Positions 8,612 through 17,933 of a stretch of 36,664 bases of DNA are shown piece after piece. The position numbers and the translations under genes are program-made. Position 1 is the first letter of the stretch, and each line of letters opens with the position of its first letter. The DNA comes from Steroidobacteraceae bacterium (GTDB lineage: Bacteria > Pseudomonadota > Gammaproteobacteria > Steroidobacterales > Steroidobacteraceae): NCBI GenBank assembly GCA_016844605.1, contig JAENJD010000015.1, positions 1-36,664 of the forward strand, written 5' to 3'. The notes below the pieces were generated by a model. The model was not told the origin of the DNA. It searched no databases and worked only from the letters and a program-made list of their open reading frames with translations.

Positions 8612-9532
8612 TTGGTCGCTTCCGCCTATGGCCGATTGCCGCTGAACGCGCTTCGCGTATTCGAGGCCGTGGCGTCACGGCTGAGCTTTGGCGACGCTGC
8701 AGAGGCCCTGAATGTGACGCCGGCCGCGGTCAGCCAGCAGATCAAGGCACTCGAGGATTACCTGCAGATGCCGGTGCTGCGGCGTAGCGGCCGCAAGGTC
8801 GAATTGACGCCGGAAGGCGCCCGCCTGTTGCCCGGCATCCGCGCGGGTCTCGATTCCCTGGTCGTGGCGCTGCGCGAGATGCGGATGATGCGCGCGAGCG
8901 GAACCATCAATGTCAGCACGCTGTCGTCGCTGATGCAGAAATGGATGACACCGCGGCTGCATCGCCTGCACGCGAAATTCCCCGACCTGCAAGTGGATTG
9001 GCACACCTCGCGCGAGGCCGTGGATTTCACGCGCAGCGATTTTCACGCGGCCGTGCGCCTCGGCGAGGCGCAAGCGCCAGGGCTCGACTACGAAAAACTG
9101 ATGGACGAATGGATCGTCGTCGTGGCCTCGCCCGAGCTCTACAAGCGCCACGGTTCGATCGACGATCGCGACAGTCTCGCAGGCATTCCCATGCTGCAGG
9201 CCAAGGACGAGCCCTGGTCACGCTTCGAGAAAAGCGCCGCGCCGACACCCTGGCCGGCAGGCCCGACGATCATCGACGATTCGGTCAGCGTGCTCTCCGC
9301 GGTCATCGAGGGCCTCGGATACGCGCCCGCACGCTGGTCGATCGCCGCGCACGATCTGCAGGCCGGTCGCGTCGTGCTCGCGAGCAAGATCATCGTGCCG
9401 TCGCGATTCCGCTACTGGTTCGTCTGCCCGCCCTCGTACTCGGACCTGCCGATGGTCTGCGCGCTGCGCCAATGGCTCAAGGAAGAGGGCGCCGCGTTCC
9501 CGACGCCCCAGGACTGGCTCGACAAGCGTTAA
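8612..9532 (+). CDS. LysR-family transcriptional regulator, GcvA-like
   Basis: RLPLNALRVFEAVASRLSFGDAAEALNVTPAAVSQQIKALEDYLQ; probable TTG start at 8612 preceded by aaggga; ORF track begins at 8501. Confidence 0.9.
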   Translation: MVASAYGRLPLNALRVFEAVASRLSFGDAAEALNVTPAAVSQQIKALEDYLQMPVLRRSGRKVELTPEGARLLPGIRAGLDSLVVALREMRMMRASGTINVSTLSSLMQKWMTPRLHRLHAKFPDLQVDWHTSREAVDFTRSDFHAAVRLGEAQAPGLDYEKLMDEWIVVVASPELYKRHGSIDDRDSLAGIPMLQAKDEPWSRFEKSAAPTPWPAGPTIIDDSVSVLSAVIEGLGYAPARWSIAAHDLQAGRVVLASKIIVPSRFRYWFVCPPSYSDLPMVCALRQWLKEEGAAFPTPQDWLDKR

Positions 9533-9554
9533 CTTAATGCAGTCGCGGCGGCGC

Positions 9555-9587
9555 TTGTCATCGAAGCGTCACGCCACCGTCACATCC
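9555..9587 (+). promoter_or_regulatory. Putative PhoB-binding Pho box (three 11-bp direct repeats)
   Basis: TTGTCATCGAA/GCGTCACGCCA/CCGTCACATCC starting at 9555, 9566 and 9577. Confidence 0.55.
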
Positions 9588-9634
9588 CGGCCATGTTCGC
9601 AATTGAAAATGGTGCCGCCACAAGGCGGTACCCG

Positions 9635-10774
9635 ATGCGAATTGCAGTCATCACTGAAACGTATCCACCGGAAGTCAACGGCGTCGCGTTGACCGTGCAT
9701 GGCCTCGTCGAGCGCATGGCGGCCGACGGCCATGAACTGTTGTTGGTGCGCCCGCACCAGCCGGGAGTCTCGGCCCTCCCACTCCCCCAGCCGATTGACG
9801 AACTGCTGGTCGCGGGCGCTTGCTTGCCGAAATATCCGGGCCTGCGTTTCGGATTTCCGGCAGGCGCGCTGCTGCACCGGCACTTCAGCGCGCGGCGGCC
9901 GGATGCCGTCTATGTCGCGACCGAGGGCCCGCTCGGCTGGTCGGCCGTGCGAGCCGCGCGGCGCCTCGGCATCCCGGTCGCCACCGGCTTTCACACGCGT
10001 TTCGACGCCTACGCCGGTGCCTACGGCCTCGGCCTTCTGGAACCCGTCGTGCGCCACTGGCTGCGCCGCCTGCACAACGCCTCGGGCGCCACGGTCGTGC
10101 CGACGGAGGAATTGCGCGAATGGCTGGAACGCCGGGGTTTCCGCCGCGTGCGCGTCGTTGCCCGCGCCGTGGACACGGCGCTCTTTGATCCGGTGCGCCG
10201 CGATGCGGGCCTGCGCGCTCGCTGGGGTGTCCGTGACGGAGGGCTCGCGGTCATCTACCTCGGCCGCATCGCGGCCGAGAAAAACCTCGAACTCGCGATC
10301 GTGGCATTCCGTTGCTTACAGCTGCGCCAGCCGGGCGCACGCTTCGTTTGGGTCGGCGCCGGACCGGAGGCGGAGCGCCTGCGCCGCGAGCACCCGGATT
10401 TTCATTTCGCGGGATTGCGGCTCGGCGAGGACCTCGCTGCGCACTTCGCCTCCGCCGACCTGTTCCTCTTCCCGAGCCTGACCGAGACTTTCGGTAACGT
10501 CACGCTCGAAGCGATGGCTAGCGGCGTGCCGACCGTCGCATTCGATTACGGCGCAGCCCGCCAGCACTTGCGCGACGGCGAGCACGGCCGCCTGGTTCCG
10601 TTCGGCGATGCGCCCGGATTCATCGACGCTGCCGATGCACTTGCCGCCGATTTGGCGGCGCGCCGCGACATGGGCATCGCCGCGCGGCACACCGCTCTGG
10701 CGCTGCGGCCGGACAAGGTCGCGCGCGATTTCGTCGGACTGCTTGCCGGCTTGCCCGCAGGGGCGCCGGCATGA
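9635..10774 (+). CDS. GT4-type glycosyltransferase (family 1 fold)
   Basis: MRIAVITETYPPEVNGVALTVHGLVERMAADGHEL…YLGRIAAEKNLELAI…FLFPSLTETFGNVTLEAMASGVPTVAFD. Confidence 0.93.
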   Translation: MRIAVITETYPPEVNGVALTVHGLVERMAADGHELLLVRPHQPGVSALPLPQPIDELLVAGACLPKYPGLRFGFPAGALLHRHFSARRPDAVYVATEGPLGWSAVRAARRLGIPVATGFHTRFDAYAGAYGLGLLEPVVRHWLRRLHNASGATVVPTEELREWLERRGFRRVRVVARAVDTALFDPVRRDAGLRARWGVRDGGLAVIYLGRIAAEKNLELAIVAFRCLQLRQPGARFVWVGAGPEAERLRREHPDFHFAGLRLGEDLAAHFASADLFLFPSLTETFGNVTLEAMASGVPTVAFDYGAARQHLRDGEHGRLVPFGDAPGFIDAADALAADLAARRDMGIAARHTALALRPDKVARDFVGLLAGLPAGAPA

Positions 10775-11307
10775 GCGCTTTCCCAGCCGTCGAACTGACG
10801 CTGTGCCGGGCGCTCAATCGCTGGGGCGCGCGCGGCTTCGTACATTGGTTCTTCGCGGCGGTGAGCCGGCTCGGTGACGGCCTGATCTGGTATGCGCTGA
10901 TGCTGGCCCTGCCGCTGGCAGACGGCTGGCGCGGCGCGATGGCAAGCGCCGAACTCGCGGCAACCGGTCTTGCGTCGCTCGCGATCTATCGGTTGCTGAA
11001 GCACCGGATCCGGCGGCCGCGTCCCTACACGAGACACAAGGGAATAATCGCCCATGTTCCGCCGCTCGATCAGTTCAGCTTCCCCTCCGGCCATACCCTC
11101 CATGCCGTCGCATTCACGGCGATCGCCAGCGCCTGGTATCCGGCACTCGCGCTGATCCTGGTTCCATTCGCGATGCTGGTCGCCGTGTCGCGTGTCGTGC
11201 TCGGCCTCCATTATCCGAGCGATGTCGCAGCCGCCATCGCAATTGGCGGCCTGCTCGCGGCCGGTTCGCTCGCTGCCATGGGACTCCTGGGTGTATTTCC
11301 CGCTTGA
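10771..11307 (+). CDS. PAP2 family phosphatase
   Basis: KHRIRRPRPYTR, PSGHTLHAVAF, SRVVLGLHYPSDV motifs; ATGA overlap with the glycosyltransferase stop. Confidence 0.92.
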   Translation: MSAFPAVELTLCRALNRWGARGFVHWFFAAVSRLGDGLIWYALMLALPLADGWRGAMASAELAATGLASLAIYRLLKHRIRRPRPYTRHKGIIAHVPPLDQFSFPSGHTLHAVAFTAIASAWYPALALILVPFAMLVAVSRVVLGLHYPSDVAAAIAIGGLLAAGSLAAMGLLGVFPA

Positions 11308-11367
11308 ACGCATACAATCCCCGCTCGGCGCCCCCGATGCGTGGCGCAGGATTCGGGAGAATGCTTC

Positions 11368-11994
11368 GTGGCGGGCCGCGGTCATCTGTACGTCATCGCG
11401 GCGCCGTCCGGCGCCGGCAAAACGAGCCTGCTGCGCGCGCTGCTGGAGCGCCGGCCGGCAGTGGCGTTTTCCGTCTCCTGCACGACACGCGCGCCACGCC
11501 CGCACGAACAGGATGGGCGCGACTACCACTTCATCGATCGCGCAGAATTCGAGCGCCTGATCAAGGCCGATGAATTCATCGAGCATGCCGATGTGTTCGG
11601 CAATCTCTACGGCACCCGCAAGACCACCGTGGATTCGGCCCTCGCGGAGGAACGCGAGCTGATCCTCGAAATCGACTGGCAGGGCGCCAGCCAGGTGCGC
11701 AAGCGCCTGCCCGAGGCGATCCAGATCTTCATCCTGCCGCCGTCGCGGGCCGAACTCGAAGCAAGGCTTCGAAAGCGCGCGACCGACAGCCCGGAAGCCA
11801 TCGCGCGGCGGCTCGCCGAGTCGGTCAGCGAGATGTCGCACTGGCGTGAATTTGACTTTGTCGTCGTCAACGGCGATTTCGACCAGGCGCTGGCTGAGCT
11901 GGAGGCAATCTTCGACGGTCGCGGCGCAACCAGCCGTCAGGACCGCCCCGGCCTGGTCGAGCTTGTGAACCAGCTCCTCAAATCCACTGCCTGA
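11368..11994 (+). CDS. gmk: Guanylate kinase
   Basis: GHLYVIAAPSGAGKTSLLRALLERRPAVAFSVSCTTRAPRPHEQDGRDYHFI; GTG at 11368 has an upstream GGGAGA; GTG 11341 is the alternative. Confidence 0.96.
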   Translation: MAGRGHLYVIAAPSGAGKTSLLRALLERRPAVAFSVSCTTRAPRPHEQDGRDYHFIDRAEFERLIKADEFIEHADVFGNLYGTRKTTVDSALAEERELILEIDWQGASQVRKRLPEAIQIFILPPSRAELEARLRKRATDSPEAIARRLAESVSEMSHWREFDFVVVNGDFDQALAELEAIFDGRGATSRQDRPGLVELVNQLLKSTA

Positions 11995-12086
11995 GAGGCT
12001 GAACTGTTTCACAATGCCGACACCCGGCCCCATTCCGGGTCCGCTCAGTCGGCTAGCATTGAGCCATCAAGGGCAGGAGATTTCGC

Positions 12087-12404
12087 ATGGCCATCAAGCC
12101 CAGTGCAAAGGGCAAGACCCCCGCGGGTAGCAAGCGCTGGCATGCCGTTTCGGTCAAGCCGTGCCCGGCCGCATGCCCTACCGCAATCTCCGGCAGAGAC
12201 CGGCGCTGGTTAGCGCGCGAGGCCCCCCAGCTACCACTGGCGGGCTGCACCAGGCCCGACACCTGCTGCTGCACCTATCAGCACCACGAAGACCGCCGCG
12301 CCGGCGGCCGCAGGGCCGGGGAAATTGACGCTTTCCGGCCCCCGGTTCAGACCACGATCGAGCGCCGCCGCAACAGGGATCGCCGCACGAAATCCGACGA
12401 ATAG
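12087..12404 (+). CDS. Small Cys/Arg-rich conserved-looking protein, 105 aa, unknown function
   Basis: AGGAGA SD 6 nt before ATG; CPAAC…AGCTRPDTCCCTYQHHEDRRAGGRRAGE. Confidence 0.65.
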   Translation: MAIKPSAKGKTPAGSKRWHAVSVKPCPAACPTAISGRDRRWLAREAPQLPLAGCTRPDTCCCTYQHHEDRRAGGRRAGEIDAFRPPVQTTIERRRNRDRRTKSDE

Positions 12405-12471
12405 TTAGCCGGGATGACGCTGGATCCGGTATGATTTCGGGTCCAGTTGCCTGAAAAATCGGTCTTTTCCC

Positions 12472-12759
12472 ATGGCCCGCATCACCGTCGAAGATTGCCT
12501 CCACAGCATCGACAACCTGTTCGACCTGGTCCTGCTGTCCGCCAAGCGCGCCCGTCAGCTCGCCAACGGCGCGGAAGCCCGCGTCGAATGGGAGAATGAC
12601 AAGCCCACGGTGGTGGCGCTGCGCGAGATCGCGGACGGCAAGGTCACGATGGCCCTGCTCTCCGAACCCGATCCCGAGCCGGAGCCGGAGCTGATCCCGG
12701 AGAACCCGATGGATCTCAGCGTCGATTTCCGCGCCCCGCAGCTCGGCCTGGGAGACTGA
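12472..12759 (+). CDS. rpoZ: DNA-directed RNA polymerase omega subunit
   Basis: [56 protein letters not shown]. Confidence 0.95.
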   Translation: MARITVEDCLHSIDNLFDLVLLSAKRARQLANGAEARVEWENDKPTVVALREIADGKVTMALLSEPDPEPEPELIPENPMDLSVDFRAPQLGLGD

Positions 12760-12778
12760 CCGCAGAACGCAGGCGCCG

Positions 12779-14929
12779 ATGAGCTACGCGTCTTCCATCC
12801 TGGGGCTGCTGCCTGGCGGAAGACGCGCTCCCGGAATCGGCCAGCTCGTTTCCAAGATCGAGGCCTACCTCCCGCCTGACCAGGTCGAGCGGGTGCGCGA
12901 AGCCTACGAGTACGCCGAGACTGCGCATGCAGGCCAGAAGCGCCACTCCGGCGAGGCCTACATTACCCATCCGATCGCGGTCGCCGACATCCTGGCGGAC
13001 CTGCACATGGACGGCGCGACACTGACGGCCGCGATCCTGCACGATGTCGTCGAGGACACGCCCTCGTCCGCGGCCGAAGTCGAGCAGCGCTTCGGCAAGG
13101 AAGTCGCCGAGCTCGTCGACGGCGTAACGAAGCTCGATCAGGTCCAGTTCAAGAGCCGCAAGGAAGCCCAGGCCGAGAGCTTCCGCAAGATGATCCTCGC
13201 GATGGTCCGCGACATCCGCGTGATCATGGTCAAGCTCGCGGACCGCACCCACAATATGCGCACGCTGTCGGCGATGCCGCCGGAAAAGCGCCGGAGCGTC
13301 GCGCGCGAGACACTCGACATCTACGCGCCCATCGCGAACCGTCTCGGTATCCATTCGATCAAGCTCGAGCTCGAGGATCTCGGTTTCCGGACCCTGTACC
13401 CGCACCGCTATCGCGTCATCGAGCGCGAGCTGAAGCGTGCGCGCGGCAACCAGCGCGAGTTCCTGCCGAAGATCGTCAAGGCGTTGCGCCAGGCGCTTGC
13501 TGGCGGCAAGGTAACGGGGCGCGTCGAAGCGCGTGAAAAGCACTTGTTCAGCGTCTACCTGAAGATGCGTCGCAAGCGGCTGCCGCTCGCGCAGGTCATC
13601 GACATGTTCGGGGTGCGCATCATTGTCGGCAGCGTCGACGACTGTTATCGCGTGCTGGGCCTGGTGCACGGCCTGTACCGGCCGATGCCGGGCCGCTTCA
13701 AGGACTACATCGCGATTCCGCGCGTCAATGGCTACCAGTCGCTGCACACGACGCTGTTCGGGCCGAACAGCATGCCGATCGAGATCCAGATCCGCACCGA
13801 GGACATGCATCGCATGGCGGAGTCCGGCATCGCCGCGCACTGGCAGTACAAGACCGGCGAAAATGACGGCGAGGCCCAGCAGGTCCGCGCGCGCGAATGG
13901 CTGCAGGGCGTCATGCAGCTGCATGACGGCTCGGCCGAGGAATTGCTCGAGAGCGTCAAGGTCGACCTGTTCCCCGACAAGGTCTACGTATTCACGCCAA
14001 AGGGCGACATCATGCGTCTGCCGCGCGGCGCCACTTGCGTCGACTTCGCCTACGCGGTTCACACCGGCGTCGGTCAGCGTTGCGTCGCTGCCAAGGTGGA
14101 CCGCAGGCTCGTTCCGCTGCGCACGGTGCTGCGCAATGGCCAGACGGTCGAGATCATCACGGCCAAGGGCGCGCAGCCGAATCCTGCCTGGGCCAGTTTT
14201 GTCACGACCGCCAAGGCGCGTTCCGCGATCCGCCAGTACCTGCGGGGCCTGAAGCGTGGCGAAGCCGCCGATCTCGGCGGCCGGATGCTCAACCAGGCAC
14301 TCGAGGAGTTCAAGCTGACGCTGAAGACTTTGCCGGCGGGTCGTCTGGACGAAGTTGCGCGTTCGCTGGCGCTGAAGGACGGCGGCGAGTTGCTCGAGGA
14401 GATCGGCCTTGGCGAGCGGCTCGCGCGCCTGATTGCGCGGCGCCTGCTGCCGGGCGACGAGGACCGGCCTGAGAGCGGCCCGCCGCCGCCACTCGCGATC
14501 GCGGGCACCGAGGGCCTGGTCGTCAGCTACGCGCGATGCTGCTTCCCGATTCCGTTCGACGCGATCGTCGCCTATCTCTCGAGCGGCCGCGGCGTCGTGA
14601 TCCATCGCGAGAACTGCTCGAACGTCGCCGCATTCGGCAAGCAGACCGACAAATGGATTCCCGCAGTCTGGCACAAGGAGCAGCAGCGGCTGTTCAGCGC
14701 CGGGCTCATCGTCGAGGCCGCCAATCGCATGGGCATCCTCGCCCAGGTCGCGACCAAGATCGCCGTGGAGCAGAGCAATATCATCCACGTCAATGTCGAT
14801 TCCTCACAGGGCGAACAGTCAACGATCCTGTTCGAGGTCCAGGTCCGCGACCGTGCCCACCTCGCACGCCTGATACGCGCGATCCGCGACATGCCGGAAG
14901 TCATGAAAGTTGAACGGAGCCTGGCATGA
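12779..14929 (+). CDS. spoT: Bifunctional (p)ppGpp synthetase/hydrolase
   Basis: HD domain HAGQKRHSGEAYITHPIAVA…HDVVEDT; synthetase RVNGYQSLHTTLFGP; TGS VYVFTPKGDIMRLPRGAT; ACT C-terminus. Confidence 0.97.
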   Translation: MSYASSILGLLPGGRRAPGIGQLVSKIEAYLPPDQVERVREAYEYAETAHAGQKRHSGEAYITHPIAVADILADLHMDGATLTAAILHDVVEDTPSSAAEVEQRFGKEVAELVDGVTKLDQVQFKSRKEAQAESFRKMILAMVRDIRVIMVKLADRTHNMRTLSAMPPEKRRSVARETLDIYAPIANRLGIHSIKLELEDLGFRTLYPHRYRVIERELKRARGNQREFLPKIVKALRQALAGGKVTGRVEAREKHLFSVYLKMRRKRLPLAQVIDMFGVRIIVGSVDDCYRVLGLVHGLYRPMPGRFKDYIAIPRVNGYQSLHTTLFGPNSMPIEIQIRTEDMHRMAESGIAAHWQYKTGENDGEAQQVRAREWLQGVMQLHDGSAEELLESVKVDLFPDKVYVFTPKGDIMRLPRGATCVDFAYAVHTGVGQRCVAAKVDRRLVPLRTVLRNGQTVEIITAKGAQPNPAWASFVTTAKARSAIRQYLRGLKRGEAADLGGRMLNQALEEFKLTLKTLPAGRLDEVARSLALKDGGELLEEIGLGERLARLIARRLLPGDEDRPESGPPPPLAIAGTEGLVVSYARCCFPIPFDAIVAYLSSGRGVVIHRENCSNVAAFGKQTDKWIPAVWHKEQQRLFSAGLIVEAANRMGILAQVATKIAVEQSNIIHVNVDSSQGEQSTILFEVQVRDRAHLARLIRAIRDMPEVMKVERSLA

Positions 14930-15306
14930 AACGAAGCATCTTCCACAGTGACCGCGCGCCGAAGGCGATCGGGCCGTACTCGCAGGCAGTCGGCGCGGGT
15001 GGTGCCGTGTATCTGTCGGGGCAGGTCGCACTCGATCCGGCGACCGGCCAGCTGGTCACGGGCGGTTTCGAGGCCGAAGCGCGGCGGGTATTCGAGAATC
15101 TCAAGGCAGTGGCCGAAGCGGCGGGCTCAAATCTGGCCGCCGCCGTGCGGGTGACGATCTTTCTGACCGATCTCGGGCAGTTTCCGGTCGCCAACAAGGT
15201 GATGGCCGAGTACTTCAACGAGCCCTATCCCGCGCGGGTCACGATCGGCGTCGCTGCGCTGCCGCGCGGTGCTGCGATCGAGGTCGATTGCATACTGGTG
15301 CCGTGA
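14926..15306 (+). CDS. ridA: RidA family enamine/imine deaminase
   Basis: APKAIGPYSQAVGAGGAVYLSGQVALDPATGQLV…YPARVTIGVAALPRGAAIEVDCI. Confidence 0.95.
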   Translation: MKRSIFHSDRAPKAIGPYSQAVGAGGAVYLSGQVALDPATGQLVTGGFEAEARRVFENLKAVAEAAGSNLAAAVRVTIFLTDLGQFPVANKVMAEYFNEPYPARVTIGVAALPRGAAIEVDCILVP

Positions 15307-17375
15307 CACCCGGGACCCGGCCGGTGACGAAGCTCTCCGGCGTAGGTCCGGCGCTTGCCGGGCGCCTCGCGAAGCTCGGCATCGAGACCGTCGCCGACCT
15401 GCTGTTCCTGCTGCCAAATCGCTACGAGGACCGCACGCACATTGTGCCGATCGGCGCATTGCGCCCGGAGGCGCGCGTCGCGGTCGAGGGTGAGATTGAA
15501 CTGGCGGAAGTCGTCTTCCGCCGGCGCCGCACGCTGCTCGTGCGGCTCTCCGACGGCACGGGATTCTTGACGCTTCGTTTCTTCTATTTCAGCGGGGCGC
15601 AGCAGCAGCAACTGGCGCGTGGCACGCGCCTGCGCTGCTTTGGCGAGGTCCGCCGCGGCCCGGTCGGGCTCGAGATCGTGCATCCGGAGTACCGGCTCGC
15701 CGATGCGCCCGACAAACAGGCGGTCGTCGATGTGCTGACGCCCGTTTATCCGGCGACCGAGGGCATCCAGCAGGGCCGCCTGCGGAACCTGACTGCACAG
15801 GCGTTGACGGCGCTTGCCGGCGGCGAACTACCCGATTTGCTGCCGCCCGAGGTGCAGCGCGAATTGAAATTACCGGGTCTCGCCGAGGCACTGCAATTCC
15901 TGCACCGCCCGCCGCCTGACGCGCGCCTCGAATTGCTGGAGACCGGCCGTCATCCCGCGCAACGCCGCCTGGCATTCGAGGAACTGCTCGCGCATCAGCT
16001 CAGCTTGCGTGCGCTTCGCAACGAAATCCGCCGCGATCCGGGTTGGCCGCTCGCGGTCCCGGGAAAGCTCGCGGCGAGACTTCTGGAGACCATTGGATTT
16101 CCGCTGACTGCGGCCCAGCAGCGTGTCGCCGCCGAGATCCGCACCGATCTCGCAGTCGCGAGCCCCATGTTGCGACTTGTGCAGGGTGATGTCGGCTCCG
16201 GCAAGACCATCGTCGCGGCGCTCGCCGCATTGACCGCGATCGAGGCCGGCTGCCAGGCGGCGCTGATGGCGCCCACCGAGCTGCTCGCCGAACAGCACGC
16301 GCAGAATTTCACGCGCTGGCTCGCGCCGCTCGGCATCGAGCCCCTGTTGCTGACCGGGCGTCTAAACGCGAAGGCGCGACAGGCAGCCATCGCAGCCGCA
16401 GCGAGCGGTGAGCGGAAACTGGTGATCGGCACACACGCACTGTTCCAGGAAGGCGTCAGCTTCGCGCGGCTAGCACTGGTGATCGTGGACGAGCAGCATC
16501 GCTTCGGTGTTCACCAGCGCCTTGCGCTCCGCAACAAGGGCGCGTCGGGCCGCTATCCGCACCAGTTGATCATGACGGCGACACCCATTCCCCGCACGCT
16601 TGCGATGACGGCCTATGCGGATCTCGACGTCTCGGTGATCGACGAGCTGCCGCCGGGTCGCACGCCCGTGCAGACCGTCGTGATGCCGGATTCGCGCCGC
16701 GACGAGATCGTCGCGCGCATCCGCGCGGCCTGCCTGCAGGGACGCCAGGCCTATTGGGTCTGCCCGCTGATCGAGGAATCCGACGTGCTGGAGGCGCAGG
16801 CGGCGGAGGACACGGCGGCCGCACTCGCCAAGGCCCTGCCGGAAATAGCTGTCGGGCTCGTTCACGGACGCATGCCGGCCACCGCGAAGGAAAAGGCGAT
16901 GGCGCGCTTCAAGGCAGGCGAGATCGGCCTGCTGGTCGCTACCACGGTCATCGAGGTTGGCGTTGACGTGCCGAATGCGAGCCTGATGATCATCGAGAAC
17001 GCAGAACGCATGGGCCTCGCCCAGTTGCATCAGTTGCGCGGCCGCGTCGGGCGTGGCACGCAGGCCAGCAGTTGTATTTTGCTGTATCACGCGCCCCTGT
17101 CCGGGCATGCAAAGGAGCGGCTAACGGTGCTCCGCAACACCAACGACGGCTTCGAGGTCGCGCGCCGCGACCTGGAGCTGCGCGGGCCCGGTGAGCTCCT
17201 CGGCACGCGCCAGACCGGCCTGATGCAGCTCAAGGTCGCCGACCTGATGCGCGACGCCGACTTGCTGCCGCGGGTCCAGGCCATCGCGGACGTGATGGAG
17301 CGCGCGCATGCGGCTAACATTGCCGCATTGAAGCGCCGCTGGATCGGCGCCGCCGCGCGCTACGGGAAGGTGTGA
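15303..17375 (+). CDS. recG: ATP-dependent DNA helicase RecG
   Basis: LVQGDVGSGKTIVAALAAL, VIVDEQHRFGVHQR, MTATPIPRTLA, HQLRGRVGRG; GTG start overlapping the ridA stop. Confidence 0.97.
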   Translation: MTPGTRPVTKLSGVGPALAGRLAKLGIETVADLLFLLPNRYEDRTHIVPIGALRPEARVAVEGEIELAEVVFRRRRTLLVRLSDGTGFLTLRFFYFSGAQQQQLARGTRLRCFGEVRRGPVGLEIVHPEYRLADAPDKQAVVDVLTPVYPATEGIQQGRLRNLTAQALTALAGGELPDLLPPEVQRELKLPGLAEALQFLHRPPPDARLELLETGRHPAQRRLAFEELLAHQLSLRALRNEIRRDPGWPLAVPGKLAARLLETIGFPLTAAQQRVAAEIRTDLAVASPMLRLVQGDVGSGKTIVAALAALTAIEAGCQAALMAPTELLAEQHAQNFTRWLAPLGIEPLLLTGRLNAKARQAAIAAAASGERKLVIGTHALFQEGVSFARLALVIVDEQHRFGVHQRLALRNKGASGRYPHQLIMTATPIPRTLAMTAYADLDVSVIDELPPGRTPVQTVVMPDSRRDEIVARIRAACLQGRQAYWVCPLIEESDVLEAQAAEDTAAALAKALPEIAVGLVHGRMPATAKEKAMARFKAGEIGLLVATTVIEVGVDVPNASLMIIENAERMGLAQLHQLRGRVGRGTQASSCILLYHAPLSGHAKERLTVLRNTNDGFEVARRDLELRGPGELLGTRQTGLMQLKVADLMRDADLLPRVQAIADVMERAHAANIAALKRRWIGAAARYGKV

Positions 17376-17378
17376 TTC

Positions 17379-17933
17379 GTGCAATCAGCCGCGATTCAGG
17401 ACGAACGAAAGCTGCTGCGCTGGAGCGCAACTCTCGAGGACTTCAGGCCGCCGGCAGCGGCGGTGGCATGGCTCACCGAATCGGGACTGCTGACGGAGCG
17501 CCTGCGCACCTGTTGCGACGGCGGGCCCGGCCTCACCGTCGTCTCCGAGCGCGAGGTGCCGCTCGCGGCGGCTGAATCCGCTTTGTTACAGGCCCCGGGG
17601 AATGCCGCATTCGTGCGCGAAATCGAACTGACCTGCGATGGCCGCTCCTGGGTCTTTGCACAGAGCCTGATCCCGCTTGCGACGCTTGCACGCCATGGCT
17701 GGCTGTCCACGCTCGGCGATGCTGCGCTCGGCGAGCGTCTTGCGGCAGTTCCCGGTCTTAAGCGCGGTCCGCTCGAATTCGCGCGCCTGACACCCGGCGT
17801 CGCGTTGTTCCATCGCGCACTGCGGGGGACCGTCGACCCGCCCGCTGAACTCTGGGCCCGCCGTTCCTGGTTCGCCATCGACGGCGCACGCCTGCTGGTG
17901 CAGGAAGTGTTCCTGCCCGAGTCGCTGCGATGA
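17379..17933 (+). CDS. ubiC: Chorismate lyase
   Basis: UbiC-like length and motifs (REIELTCDGRSWVFAQSLIP…LARRSWF-like), directly upstream of ubiA. Confidence 0.9.
   Translation: MQSAAIQDERKLLRWSATLEDFRPPAAAVAWLTESGLLTERLRTCCDGGPGLTVVSEREVPLAAAESALLQAPGNAAFVREIELTCDGRSWVFAQSLIPLATLARHGWLSTLGDAALGERLAAVPGLKRGPLEFARLTPGVALFHRALRGTVDPPAELWARRSWFAIDGARLLVQEVFLPESLR

Noticed and set aside
10546-12033. 495-aa minus-strand ORF across PAP2 and gmk
   Set aside because: Spans two well-supported + strand genes and lacks domain signal
12716-14788. 690-aa minus-strand ORF antisense to spoT
   Set aside because: Long shadow ORF of a GC-rich genome; no recognisable motifs, while the + strand has full SpoT domains
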